From NCBI GenBank assembly GCA_041398005.1, contig JAWKVP010000002.1, positions 248,001 to 312,000 on the forward strand: a stretch of DNA of 64,000 nt, written 5' to 3'. Within the stretch, counting starts at the first letter, position 1; each line of letters starts with the position of its first letter. The notes below the pieces were generated by a model. That model did no database searches, was not told the origin of the DNA, and saw only the letters and a list, made by a program, of their open reading frames with translations. The position numbers and the translations under genes were made by a program. Of this stretch, positions 1 to 16,516 are shown one piece after another. Source of the stretch: JAGREO01 sp020446285 (GTDB taxonomy: Bacteria > Pseudomonadota > Alphaproteobacteria > Geminicoccales > Geminicoccaceae).

Positions 1-159
1 CGCGCCGGTATACCATTGCGATACTGACGCTTGCCTCCGGAATAGACATCCAGAACCGACAATGAACAACTACCCTCGGGTCGAAGGAAGGGTTTTCGAA
101 TCCAACAAGATCATTGTCATTCAAAATGTCAGAGATCATGAACATGAAAAAACATGAGA

Positions 160-234
160 TGGCGTCCCCAACGGGATTCGAACCCGTGTTTTCACCTTGA
201 AAGGGTGACGTCCTAACCCCTAGACGATGGGGAC
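160..234 (-). tRNA. tRNA-Glu (anticodon TTC), CCA encoded
   Basis: The minus strand folds into a cloverleaf. The 7-bp acceptor stem pairs GTCCCCA with TGGGGAC, followed by a G discriminator and an encoded CCA. The anticodon loop CTTTCAA gives TTC, so glutamate. The T arm has the usual GGTTCGAATCC loop. It stands alone; no gene is visible between it and the left edge of the window. Confidence 0.96.
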
Positions 235-620
235 CGCGGCTGTGCGTTTAATTGCTGATGGCGAAAAATGCAAGCCATCCGCTGCAGCGCGGTCGATACA
301 ATCCGGAAGCGGGCATGAGATCGCACGTCAATCCGTGACCTTTCGGGTCTGCATGACCCCGATACCTACCTTGCCACAGAATGGCTCCGATCATCCGGAG
401 GGTAGTGGTCGCTCGATGCTGCAGACATGTCCATTGGTCGCATAAACCGAAGTTGTAGATGGCCGGATACGGCCTTTCGACCCATGCCGATCCAACCGGC
501 GATGGATTCCGGGAGCGGGCTCGATGTGACTATTGCTCCTCCCGCCTTCCATTGCCGGCCACGCGCCGATGATGGCAGAGGCAACCGCCAATCTCTCCAA
601 CCAACAACGGAATTTCCATC
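235..620. other. Intergenic stretch, no gene seen
   Basis: This 386-bp stretch lies between tRNA-Glu and the PepSY gene. Short open frames exist on both strands, but none has a ribosome binding site, a recognisable domain or coherent composition. It presumably holds the promoter of the redox operon that starts at 621. I could not pick out convincing -35/-10 boxes. Confidence 0.5.
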
Positions 621-872
621 ATGCTCAAGTCATTGGCCGCCGCATTGCTTCTCACCACGATGATTTCGGCTCAGGCACTCGCCTCCGGCGACGTCGTGCT
701 GAACGACGAGAACGAGCAGCACATCAGGGAGATGCTGACCGGACAGGGCTACGAGGTCGGCAAGATCAAGACCGAGGACGGCCTGTATGAGGCCTATGCC
801 AAAAAGGATGGAAAACGCTTCGAGCTCCTGCTCAACGGCTCCTTTGAAATCGTCCGTACCGAACAGGACTGA
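621..872 (+). CDS. Small periplasmic PepSY-domain protein
   Basis: An 83-residue protein. Residues 1-22 form a classic signal peptide (Lys, then a hydrophobic stretch, then ALA before SGD), so it should be exported. The rest matches the PepSY pattern: a helix with the LTGQGYEVGKI turn, then strands with YEAYAKKDGKRFEL. PepSY proteins are often found with membrane cytochromes or sensor proteins, and their biochemical role is poorly defined. It is followed 79 bp later by a cytochrome b-type gene on the same strand and then by a membrane LuxR regulator, so a redox or envelope-sensing operon is likely (inference). Confidence 0.8.
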   Translation: MLKSLAAALLLTTMISAQALASGDVVLNDENEQHIREMLTGQGYEVGKIKTEDGLYEAYAKKDGKRFELLLNGSFEIVRTEQD

Positions 873-951
873 TCCCGATCCGACGCCCCGGACGGACATG
901 GAGCCCATGCCGCGTCCGGGTCGTCATCGGACCATGAAAGGAGATATCGAC

Positions 952-1476
952 ATGAGCAGGATCAGGGTCTGGGACCCGGCCGTTCGCATCTTTCACTGGA
1001 CCCTGGCCGTCGCATTCGCGGCCAACGCGCTGTTTGTCGACGATGACGGCGACCTGCATCAATGGATCGGCTGGATGGTCGTCTCCCTGGTTCTCTTCCG
1101 TATCGTCTGGGGACTGTCGGGTTCGAAACATGCCCGCTTCAGCGACTTTCCCCCAAGCGTCAGTCGCGCACTCGGTCAGCTTCGCGAAATCGCAAGGGGC
1201 GAGAAGCGCATTCATACGGGGCACACGCCTCTCGGCGCCTGGATGATCTACAATCTGCTGCTGACCATGCTCGTTATCGGCGCCAGCGGCTATCTGATGA
1301 CGACCGACATGTTCTGGGGCGTTGAATGGCCGGAAGAGGTGCATGAAGCTGCGGTCACATGGGCCGAGATTTCTGTTGTCCTGCACATCGTCGCGGTCGT
1401 CCTCGAATCCTGGCGTACGCGTGTGAATCTTCCTCGCGCCATGCTGACCGGGTATAAGGAACTGCCTGGTGACTGA
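952..1476 (+). CDS. Cytochrome b561-type membrane subunit
   Basis: A 174-residue integral membrane protein of the di-haem cytochrome b561 / Ni-Fe hydrogenase cytochrome b class. It has four hydrophobic segments and His residues at the expected places (H15 in RIFHW, H36 in DLHQW, H91 in GHTPLG, and a His in the last helix VVLHIVAV). The C-terminus VNLPRAMLTG is typical of this family. The start at 952 was chosen for the AAAGGAGA site just upstream; the longer frame from 787 would overlap the PepSY gene. It probably passes electrons between quinone and a periplasmic c-type partner, which is not in the window. A LuxR gene begins 11 bp after its stop. Confidence 0.88.
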   Translation: MSRIRVWDPAVRIFHWTLAVAFAANALFVDDDGDLHQWIGWMVVSLVLFRIVWGLSGSKHARFSDFPPSVSRALGQLREIARGEKRIHTGHTPLGAWMIYNLLLTMLVIGASGYLMTTDMFWGVEWPEEVHEAAVTWAEISVVLHIVAVVLESWRTRVNLPRAMLTGYKELPGD

Positions 1477-1487
1477 CGGACCCGCGA

Positions 1488-2054
1488 ATGATGATCGAAC
1501 GTCGGAACGACTATCCGGTATCGCTTGCCCTGGCACTCCTGATCGCCGTGCAGACCATGACCGCCGCCTTCTTCGTGACCGATGTCTTCGGCGATCTCGG
1601 CGACTATGAACGCCAGCCTTCATCCGGCCTCCATCTGACGATCGAGGCGATTGCCGCCGCGGGCCTCGTGGCGGCCATCATTCTGGAATGCGCCTATATT
1701 CGCCACCTGCTGCAACGCAAGGCTCGCCTCGAAAGCTCGCTTGAAACCGCGCGCGGTGCGGTGCACGACGTGATCGAATCCCATTTCGATCTCTGGAAGC
1801 TCACGCCAGCGGAGCGCGATGTAGCCTCCCTGCTCGTCAAGGGATTGAGCACGGCGAAGATCGCGGCCATTCGCGGCAGCGCCGAAGGGACCGTAAAGGC
1901 GCAGCTCAACGCCATTTACCGCAAGGCCGACGCCCGCAACCGGAGCGATCTCCTGAGCGTCATCATTGACGGTCTCATGGGGATCGACCGGCTCGCGGAC
2001 ACACCCGAGGACAATCTGCGGGATGGTCAATCCGTCGGCGCCGGCATGACCTGA
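1488..2054 (+). CDS. Membrane-anchored LuxR-type regulator
   Basis: A 188-residue protein. Two N-terminal transmembrane helices (about residues 10-35 and 48-72) are followed by a short coiled linker (about 72-95) and a C-terminal LuxR/GerE helix-turn-helix (about 103-160, with LTPAERDVASLLVKGLS and the recognition helix AEGTVKAQLNAIY). There is no receiver or autoinducer domain, so any signal must come through the membrane part. It starts 11 bp after the cytochrome gene and is probably cotranscribed with it and the PepSY gene. The target genes are unknown. The last 25 residues look disordered. Confidence 0.85.
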   Translation: MMIERRNDYPVSLALALLIAVQTMTAAFFVTDVFGDLGDYERQPSSGLHLTIEAIAAAGLVAAIILECAYIRHLLQRKARLESSLETARGAVHDVIESHFDLWKLTPAERDVASLLVKGLSTAKIAAIRGSAEGTVKAQLNAIYRKADARNRSDLLSVIIDGLMGIDRLADTPEDNLRDGQSVGAGMT

Positions 2055-2215
2055 ACGGGTACATCCGCGCGTCGGCGCCGACAACCTGCCTGCGGCAAAC
2101 CCCGATACGCTTGCGCGAGCGAGCCACCGGGGATAGCCATGCCGGTGTCATGTCATTTCGAGTGCGGATGCCGGAAATTGTACGGGGATTCGCACGAACA
2201 GGGCTGGAACGATCA

Positions 2216-4318
2216 GTGTCGCAGACAAATGAAACGACAGGTGGTTGCCGCATTGGCGCCGACATCGGCGGTACATTCACCGATGTCGTGATGATTGCCG
2301 ATGACGGCTCGGTGTTCGAGACTGCCAAGGTCCTGACAACGCCCGCCCGTCCCGACGATGCGGTGCTCGAAGGTGTATCATCGCTGGCTGAAAGGCGAAC
2401 CGGCAAGGCGATCGACCATATCGTGCACGGAACCACGCTGTTCACCAACGCCCTGATCGAGCGCAAGGGCGCACGCACCGCACTCATCGCCACACGCGGT
2501 TTCCGCGACGCCATCGAGATCGGTCGCGAACATCGTTACGACATGTACGATCTCTACATGCGCCGGCCCGAGCCGCTCGCACCGCGATATCTGCGATTCG
2601 AGGTCGACGAGCGGATACGCGCCGACGGTTCGGTACTGACACCGCTCGACGAGGCGAGCGTCGAGGTTGTCATAGGGCAATTGCGCGCCGAAAATGTCGA
2701 AGCGGTGGGCGTATGCCTGCTGCATGCCTTCACCAACCCGGTACATGAGCAGCGGATCGGCGAAATGCTGCGCGCGGCCATGCCGGAGGTGGCCGTTACC
2801 CTTGCGAGCGAGCTCGTTCCGGAGATCCGCGAGTATGATCGCAGCTCGACCGTGCTCGCCAATGTCTATGTCCAGAAACTGGCGGCCGACTATCTTGGAA
2901 GGTTGCGTTCCCGGCTGGCCGCATTGCCGCATTGTGCCAATGCCGAACTTCTCGTCATGCAGTCCAATGGCGGGCTCTGCGAGGTGGAAACCGCAAGCCG
3001 CTTTCCCATACGCCTCGTCGAATCCGGCCCCGCCGCCGGGGCACTCGCAGCCGCGCATTACGGGCAACTTCTCGAAACACCCCAGCTCCTTTCGTTCGAC
3101 ATGGGCGGCACCACCGCGAAGGCATGCCTGATCGTCGACGGCGAACCGCTCATCAGCCCCGATTTCGAGGTCGACCGGCAATATCAGTTCAAGAAGGGAA
3201 GCGGTCTGCCGGTCAAGGTACCGGTCATCGAGATGATCGAGATCGGCACCGGCGGCGGCTCGATCGCGAGGCTGGATACATTGGACCGCCTTCAGGCAGG
3301 CCCTTCCAGCGCCGGCGCCGTGCCCGGTCCGGCCTGCTATGCGCGCGGCGGGCGCATGCCGACGGTCACCGATGCCGACCTCCTTCTCGGCTATCTCGCC
3401 CCCGATTTCTTCCTGGGTGGTGGTATGGCGCTCGATACCGATGCAGCGAGGGATGCCATCGAGCGCGAGATCGCGCGTCCACGCGGGATTGGCGCGATCG
3501 AGGCGGCCTGGAGCATTCATCAGCTGGCCAACGAGAACATGGCGTCCGCCGCCCGAATTCATGCGGTCGAGCGCGGCAAGGAGATATCCGCCTTCCCGCT
3601 CTTCGCCTTCGGCGGCGCCGGCCCGGTCCATGCGCTTGGTGTCGGACGAATCCTGCGCTCGAAACGCGTGATCTATCCGCTGGCGGCCGGCGTGATGTCG
3701 GCGATCGGATTTCTCACGGCACCGATTGCCTTCGACTTCGTCCGCTCCCGTCCGTCACCACTCGACGCCACGGACTGGAACGATGTCATGATGCTCATGA
3801 CGCAGATGGAACAGGATGGCCTGGAGATACTCGCGACCACGACAGCACCCGCGAACATACGCTTCCGCCGTTTCGCCGACATGCGTTACCGAAAGCAGGG
3901 ATACGAGATTCGCGTGCCTGTTCCCGATGGTACACTCGATGCGAAGAGCGCATCCGCGATCCTTTCGTCATTCGAGCAGACCTATGCAGCACTCTACGGT
4001 CATACCGTTCCGGCAACGCCCGTCGACATCGTTTCATGGCGTCTCATCGCGAGCGGCCCCAAACCGGACTTCGTCATTCCGCCCGTCGCGAGCGAGCGCA
4101 GGGACGCTCTCAAGGGCTACCGATCCATCTGGTTGCCCGAGCGCAATCGCATGGAGGAGGTTCCGATTTTCGACCGGTATCTTCTCGAGGCGGGAAGACG
4201 GCTCGAGGGACCGGCCATCATCGAAGAGCGGGAATCGACTGTCGTCATCAATTCCGACGCTCAGCTCACCGTCGATTCTTTCGGAAATGTCGTGGCGGAT
4301 ATCGAGGTTTCGACGTGA
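2216..4318 (+). CDS. Hydantoinase/oxoprolinase family protein, HyuA type
   Basis: About 700 residues when started at the GTG at 2216. That start gives the usual N-terminus, with the phosphate-binding motif GADIGGTFTDVV beginning about 13 residues in. An open extension to 2111 lacks family similarity. The ASKHA-type motifs are present: HGTTLFTNALIERKG, VESGPAAGA, SFDMGGTTAKA and FAFGGAGPVHA. Family members hydrolyse hydantoins or 5-oxoproline with ATP, or act as the beta subunit of acetone carboxylase; the substrate here cannot be told. The usual HyuB partner is absent: the next gene converges from the other strand and overlaps its 3' end by 58 bp. Confidence 0.9.
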   Translation: MSQTNETTGGCRIGADIGGTFTDVVMIADDGSVFETAKVLTTPARPDDAVLEGVSSLAERRTGKAIDHIVHGTTLFTNALIERKGARTALIATRGFRDAIEIGREHRYDMYDLYMRRPEPLAPRYLRFEVDERIRADGSVLTPLDEASVEVVIGQLRAENVEAVGVCLLHAFTNPVHEQRIGEMLRAAMPEVAVTLASELVPEIREYDRSSTVLANVYVQKLAADYLGRLRSRLAALPHCANAELLVMQSNGGLCEVETASRFPIRLVESGPAAGALAAAHYGQLLETPQLLSFDMGGTTAKACLIVDGEPLISPDFEVDRQYQFKKGSGLPVKVPVIEMIEIGTGGGSIARLDTLDRLQAGPSSAGAVPGPACYARGGRMPTVTDADLLLGYLAPDFFLGGGMALDTDAARDAIEREIARPRGIGAIEAAWSIHQLANENMASAARIHAVERGKEISAFPLFAFGGAGPVHALGVGRILRSKRVIYPLAAGVMSAIGFLTAPIAFDFVRSRPSPLDATDWNDVMMLMTQMEQDGLEILATTTAPANIRFRRFADMRYRKQGYEIRVPVPDGTLDAKSASAILSSFEQTYAALYGHTVPATPVDIVSWRLIASGPKPDFVIPPVASERRDALKGYRSIWLPERNRMEEVPIFDRYLLEAGRRLEGPAIIEERESTVVINSDAQLTVDSFGNVVADIEVST

Positions 4319-5499
4319 TCGCCGGATCTCGTGGCGGCGAGCGGCACCCTGAAACCGAAGGACGCACCGCGACCGTTTTCCACCGGTGATACCAGATCGA
4401 CCCTGCTTCCCCAGCTTTCGACGGTCTTGCGGACCATGGTGAGACCGATACCGGTCCCCGCGACCTGTCCATGAGGGCGCAGCGATCGAAACAGCTCGAA
4501 GACCGCGTTCTGCATGTTGGCCGGAATTCCCGGCCCGTCATCGATGATGGAAATCACGCAATCATTGCCATCCCTGACGGCGCGGACGGTAATATGCGGA
4601 GACCGGTCGTCATGATGCTCGATGGCGTTGAGCAGAAGATGCCGCATGACCAGTTCGAGTTCGCTTCGAACCGCCATGACGGCCGGAAAATCACCGCGCT
4701 GTTCGAACGAGATCTCGGGCCTGGGTGCAACAGACTGGATGATGTGACGATAAAGCGCCTGCAGGTCGATTCGTTCGGTTTCCTGATCGGAGCGGTCGAT
4801 CGATGAATAGTCGACGAGATCGGAGAAGAGCAGGTCGAGACGGTGACAATGCACCTTGAGCTCGATCAGATAGTCGCTCACAGTCGCGGGCAGGATGATA
4901 CCGCTTTCCTGAAGCTCCTCCTCGATCCATATCGGCAGAAGCGTCATCATGTGCATGGGAACGCGGAGATCGTTGGTGACCGCGCGGGTCAGGTTCTGCA
5001 GTTCATCGCGGGCCTGAGACAGGTCGGCAGCCTTGCGCCGCAGTTTCCGCTCGCGTTCGACCTCGGCAGTGACGTCCTGAACTTCGAGCAGACAGAGCGA
5101 TTCGCCCTCCTCCCGGTCGACAAGCGGCCGGATCGACAGATTCTGGGAAAGATAGTCTCCATCATCGGACCGACCCGGCGCCTTGAGCGGCAACAATCCC
5201 CTGTTGAGGTAATGCGTCAGATAGGATGAATGGCGGTTGTCCAGGGCACCGTCGATGGCGAGGAACAGCCGGCTTCGCCGCGCGGTCTGCACGAGATCGC
5301 GCACGAAGCTGCCGATGATTCCGGCACTCGACGGTCGCCAGCGCTCGACCAGCCACTTGTTGGCATAGCGCACCCGCCGGTCCGCATCGACGATCATCAC
5401 GCCGGAATTCGCATCGTCGACCACGGCCCTCAGCAACCGGAGCGAGAAGCAGCTGCACGCGGTATCATCTACAGCAAAGGACCCCGTCGGTCTGATCAT
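4261..5499 (-). CDS. PAS sensor kinase lacking the canonical phospho-His
   Basis: A 412-residue cytoplasmic protein with no transmembrane segment. It has an N-terminal PAS domain (about 20-90), a coiled region with a dimerisation helix (about 145-235) and a HATPase domain (about 270-395). The ATP site looks intact: N-box LLNAIEHH around N291, G1 box DDGPGIP around 321-326 and G2 box GTGIGLTMV around 348-356. In the dimerisation helix the usual SHDLRxP is TNDLRVP, so the phosphorylated His is Asn176 (codon AAC). It overlaps the stop of the CheC-like gene by ATGA and its 3' end overlaps hyuA. It may act as a phosphatase or allosteric partner, or use another His; this is inference. Confidence 0.85.
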   Translation of the reverse strand: MIRPTGSFAVDDTACSCFSLRLLRAVVDDANSGVMIVDADRRVRYANKWLVERWRPSSAGIIGSFVRDLVQTARRSRLFLAIDGALDNRHSSYLTHYLNRGLLPLKAPGRSDDGDYLSQNLSIRPLVDREEGESLCLLEVQDVTAEVERERKLRRKAADLSQARDELQNLTRAVTNDLRVPMHMMTLLPIWIEEELQESGIILPATVSDYLIELKVHCHRLDLLFSDLVDYSSIDRSDQETERIDLQALYRHIIQSVAPRPEISFEQRGDFPAVMAVRSELELVMRHLLLNAIEHHDDRSPHITVRAVRDGNDCVISIIDDGPGIPANMQNAVFELFRSLRPHGQVAGTGIGLTMVRKTVESWGSRVDLVSPVENGRGASFGFRVPLAATRSGDHVETSISATTFPKESTVS

Positions 5500-6101
5500 G
5501 CGCAGGTGGCCGCCAGAAATTCATCGAGCAACACATGCAGGCGCTCCTGTTCGCGGTCGTTCATGCACAGAACGATCAGGCCACCAATACCGGATGGTTC
5601 GCTGGACAGTCTTACACGCACGACGATCGAGGTGTCCGGTTCCTCGTCGGACGGCAACATTCGGTTGGGATCGCCTTTCACGAATTCCGGCAGATGGATT
5701 TCGAGCGAGCGGCCCAGCGTATTGGCAACGGCTCCAAGACACCCGTTGAGCAGGATATTGCCGAGTTCGGACATCGCTTCCGCCTCGAGCTCCTGGGCCT
5801 GTTCACCGGAAAGTTCGTCGCCCAGAAGGATATTCACCAGTTGAACGCTGCTCTTTTCGAGAAAGAACAGAATGGCCGTACCATTGAAGTCACCCGAGAA
5901 GGACTGGCGAATTCCCACGGCCTTGTCGGACAGCTCGACCTCCAGCATCCGCTCGAGATCGCCGGAATTGACGAACTCGACCGCCGGCACGGAGAACAGG
6001 ATCTCCTGCCCGACCATCTCGTAGAGCACGGCCGCAGCCTTGCCGATTCCGATATTCAGGATCTCGGTAAGACCATCGACATGGCTTGGTGACCAACTCA
6101 T
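5496..6101 (-). CDS. CheC-like CheY-P phosphatase family protein
   Basis: A 201-residue protein of the CheC/CheX/FliY family. It carries both phosphatase motifs: E13-x-x-N16 in LTEILNIGIGKAA and E112-x-x-N115 in SELGNILLNG. These are the residues that remove phosphate from CheY-like receivers in studied CheC proteins. It lies between a response regulator and a sensor kinase, overlapping each by 4 bp (ATGA), so the three are almost certainly translated together. The natural substrate would be the response regulator encoded just upstream. No cheA, cheW or receptor gene is in the window. Confidence 0.85.
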   Translation of the reverse strand: MSWSPSHVDGLTEILNIGIGKAAAVLYEMVGQEILFSVPAVEFVNSGDLERMLEVELSDKAVGIRQSFSGDFNGTAILFFLEKSSVQLVNILLGDELSGEQAQELEAEAMSELGNILLNGCLGAVANTLGRSLEIHLPEFVKGDPNRMLPSDEEPDTSIVVRVRLSSEPSGIGGLIVLCMNDREQERLHVLLDEFLAATCA

Positions 6102-6481
6102 TGAGCGGCTTTCTGTCCCATAAGCGACTCGACCTTCTCGAGGGTGATCGGCTTGTCGAGAAATCCGATGCCGAGCCCGGCCGCCCGTTCCCTGATCACT
6201 TCCTGGATATTGGCCGTGCAGAGAACGATGGACGCATCCGGATCGATCGCGCGGATCCTCTCGGCCAGATCAAGCCCCGTACCGCCCGGCATGTTGAGAT
6301 CGAGGAACGAAAGGTCCGGACGCACGTCATTCCAGACCTCGAAGCCGCTCGCAACATCCTTGCCTTCCGAAATGGCAGCATCCGGAAAGATCCTGGACAG
6401 GAGATTCCTGCCCATCCCGCGCGCAAGCGAACTGTCGTCCACAATGAGAATCTTGCGGATATCTGCTGCATTCACGGCCAT
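6098..6481 (-). CDS. Single-domain CheY-like response regulator
   Basis: A 127-residue stand-alone receiver domain. The acidic pair D15-D16 (ILIVDD), the phospho-acceptor D61 (FLDLNMPGG), the switch Thr in LCTAN and the Lys in FLDKPI are all present. There is no output domain. The start at 6481 is preceded by AAAGGAG about 12 bp upstream; a longer open frame to 6661 has no family similarity. It is first in an operon with the CheC-like phosphatase and the sensor kinase, joined by ATGA overlaps. It is probably phosphorylated by the kinase system and reset by CheC. Confidence 0.88.
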   Translation of the reverse strand: MAVNAADIRKILIVDDSSLARGMGRNLLSRIFPDAAISEGKDVASGFEVWNDVRPDLSFLDLNMPGGTGLDLAERIRAIDPDASIVLCTANIQEVIRERAAGLGIGFLDKPITLEKVESLMGQKAAQ

Positions 6482-6600
6482 ATCCTGTTCATGCTCCTTT
6501 GCGAGGGCGGTCCGTTCCGCGACGGCATCAGCCCGATAATCGCAAACGGCTATGAACAATTGTTTAACGATCCGGGACATCAGACAGATACCGGAAACGA

Positions 6601-6636
6601 CAGGGGCTCCCCGGACTTCGCCCGAAGAGCCCCCTG
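6601..6636 (-). terminator. Hairpin between rpoC and the response regulator
   Basis: CAGGGGCTC (6601-6609) can pair with GAGCCCCCTG (6627-6636), with one bulge. It lies about 135 bp past the rpoC stop and before the start of the next minus-strand gene. The following minus-strand bases, TCGTTTCC, are only weakly T-rich, so it may be a partial terminator. Confidence 0.4.
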
Positions 6637-6735
6637 TTGCCCCTGGAATGGTCACCGGCACAAGATTGCACCAGGCCCGAGCAGCTCCCGATCATGCCCT
6701 GTGGCAGGAGCCGCTATAGAGCCACATTTCCTGAT

Positions 6736-6759
6736 CGTTCAGATGGTTCCATCTGAACG
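6736..6759. other. Perfect 11-bp hairpin just after rpoC
   Basis: CGTTCAGATGG (6736-6746) and CCATCTGAACG (6749-6759) form a perfect inverted repeat with a 2-nt centre. It begins 12 bp beyond the rpoC stop codon. No T-run follows on the minus strand, so it could be an RNA-stabilising 3' hairpin rather than a terminator. Confidence 0.55.
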
Positions 6760-6771
6760 GGGAAAATCCGC

Positions 6772-10959
<4,188 letters not shown>

Positions 10960-11050
10960 GGGATCCTGCGTCCTGTCGCCGGCAAGAGAGCGAAAGACCG
11001 ACGGGAGGACTTGCCGATCCCCCCGTCGTCAAACAACGGAAAACACTGCC

Positions 11051-15148
<4,098 letters not shown>

Positions 15149-15295
15149 GGCTGTTCTCGCTCGCTCGGGTCCGCGCCGCTCAGACGGGGCGTCGGGCCGG
15201 GGTATATTTCACGACGAAGAAGGCGCGCCGGAGATGGGACTGCCCGGCCGCCTTCCAAGGAGATCGATGCGTTTTCTTGCCGCAGCCCCAACGAG

Positions 15296-15321
15296 CCGTC
15301 CCGAACCTGCGCCCGGGACGG
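15296..15321 (-). promoter_or_regulatory. Hairpin in the rplL-rpoB gap, possible attenuator
   Basis: CCGTCCCG (15296-15303) and CGGGACGG (15314-15321) form a perfect 8-bp stem with a 10-nt loop. The rplL-rpoB space carries a partial terminator or processing hairpin in several studied bacteria. There is no T-run here, so processing or attenuation is an inference from position. Confidence 0.4.
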
Positions 15322-15358
15322 CGGAACTGACGGTGAGGGTTACGCCGATGATCGTAAG

Positions 15359-15742
15359 TTACTTGACCTCGACAGAAGCGCCGGCACCCTCGAGCTGCTC
15401 CTTCAGCTTGGCTGCCTCGTCCTTCGACACAGCTTCCTTGACCGGCTTGGGGGCACCCTCGACCAGATCCTTGGCCTCCTTGAGGCCGAGGCCGGTGATC
15501 GCACGGACCTCCTTGATGACGTTGATCTTCTTGTCGCCAGCGGCGGTCAGGATCACGTCGAACTCGTCCTTTTCCTCAACGGCCTCGGCGGCACCGCCCG
15601 CGGCACCACCGGCGGCAGCGGCGACCGCGACGGGAGCCGCTGCCGAAACGCCCCACTTCTCCTCGAGCATCTTGGAGAGTTCGGCCGCCTCGAGGACGGT
15701 AAGGCTCGAGAGATCCTCGACAATCTGTTCCAGGTTCGCCAT
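15359..15742 (-). CDS. rplL: Large ribosomal subunit protein bL12 (L7/L12)
   Basis: A 127-residue stalk protein. It has the N-terminal dimerisation helices, an Ala/Gly-rich hinge (about 37-58) and the C-terminal factor-binding domain with EFDVILTAAGDKKINVIKEVR and GLGLKEAKDLVEGAP. The start at 15742 follows a strong GGAGGAAC site; an upstream in-frame start at 15769 lies before that site and is unlikely. It works with L10 to recruit EF-Tu and other GTPases. Confidence 0.98.
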   Translation of the reverse strand: MANLEQIVEDLSSLTVLEAAELSKMLEEKWGVSAAAPVAVAAAAGGAAGGAAEAVEEKDEFDVILTAAGDKKINVIKEVRAITGLGLKEAKDLVEGAPKPVKEAVSKDEAAKLKEQLEGAGASVEVK

Positions 15743-15806
15743 CTTTGTTCCTCCAACGCGAAAACCCAAGGCCCGTTACCGGGCCAAATTCCATGCCTCT
15801 TGACGC

Positions 15807-16316
15807 TCAGCCCTGGTCGGCGTGCGCCTTCAGTACCCGCGCGATCTGACCGCCGGGCGCCTGCAGAATACCGGCGATACGGGTCGCCGGCGTATTGAGC
15901 AACGACAGGATCCTGGCCCTGAGCTCATCCAGCGACGGAAGTTCCGCCAGAGCCTTGACCTGGGCCTCGTCGAGCAGCGAACCATCGAGTCCGCCGCCGA
16001 TGATCTTCAGTTTTTCATTCTTTTTCGCGAACTCGGCGAGCACCTTCGGCGCCGCCACCGGGTCGTTCGAAAAACCGATCGCCGTCGGTCCGGTGAAATA
16101 GGCATCGAGATTCTCGAATGCCGTCCCCTTGATCGCCCGCCTGGCCAACGTGTTCTTGGTCACACGAAAAGCCGCACCCGCCTCACGCAACTGGCCCCGC
16201 AGTCCCGTCACTTCGGGAACCGACAGACCCATATAGTGCGTGACGACAACGACGCTGCTCGTCGCAAAGACCTCGTGAAGACCGTCGAGGATCTTCGCTT
16301 TCTCGCCTCGAAGCAC
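15807..16316 (-). CDS. rplJ: Large ribosomal subunit protein uL10
   Basis: A 169-residue L10, which anchors the L7/L12 dimers on the ribosome stalk. The typical motifs are HYMGLSVPEVTGLRGQLRE, RVTKNTLARRA and the C-terminal L12-binding helix. The start codon is GTG at 16316, fixed by a GGAGG site 6 bp upstream. In studied bacteria L10 represses its own operon by binding the leader, so the 200-bp leader before it may be regulatory. Confidence 0.98.
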   Translation of the reverse strand: MLRGEKAKILDGLHEVFATSSVVVVTHYMGLSVPEVTGLRGQLREAGAAFRVTKNTLARRAIKGTAFENLDAYFTGPTAIGFSNDPVAAPKVLAEFAKKNEKLKIIGGGLDGSLLDEAQVKALAELPSLDELRARILSLLNTPATRIAGILQAPGGQIARVLKAHADQG

Positions 16317-16516
16317 CGATTGCCTCCAAACATCACATGTAGCGCCGGGTGGCTATCTCGCCCGCCAGGCCCCGCATGAAGCCTCATCACACGCGCGCGA
16401 GCATGACAAACGCCCCTCATCCATCAGATCAGGATCAAGGCAGGTGCGTGTCATCGCTTTCTCAGAGTCCCGCACCATATAGCCCACGTCGCGCAACGCA
16501 AGTTCTTTTTGTATCG
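16317..16516 (-). promoter_or_regulatory. rplJ leader region (possible L10 autoregulatory leader)
   Basis: A 200-bp gap between rplA and rplJ, where many bacteria carry the rplJL promoter and the L10-binding leader. A weak promoter-like pair on the minus strand (TTGCGT at 16501-16496, TATATG at 16481-16476) has only 14 bp between boxes. I can support the leader only by position, not by a folded match. Confidence 0.35.

Noticed and set aside
6736..6759. Perfect hairpin after rpoC called as a terminator
   Set aside because: No T-run follows on the minus strand, so I list it only as a hairpin.
16476..16501. Promoter boxes ahead of rplJ
   Set aside because: Only 14 bp separates the boxes, which is too short for a confident sigma-70 site.
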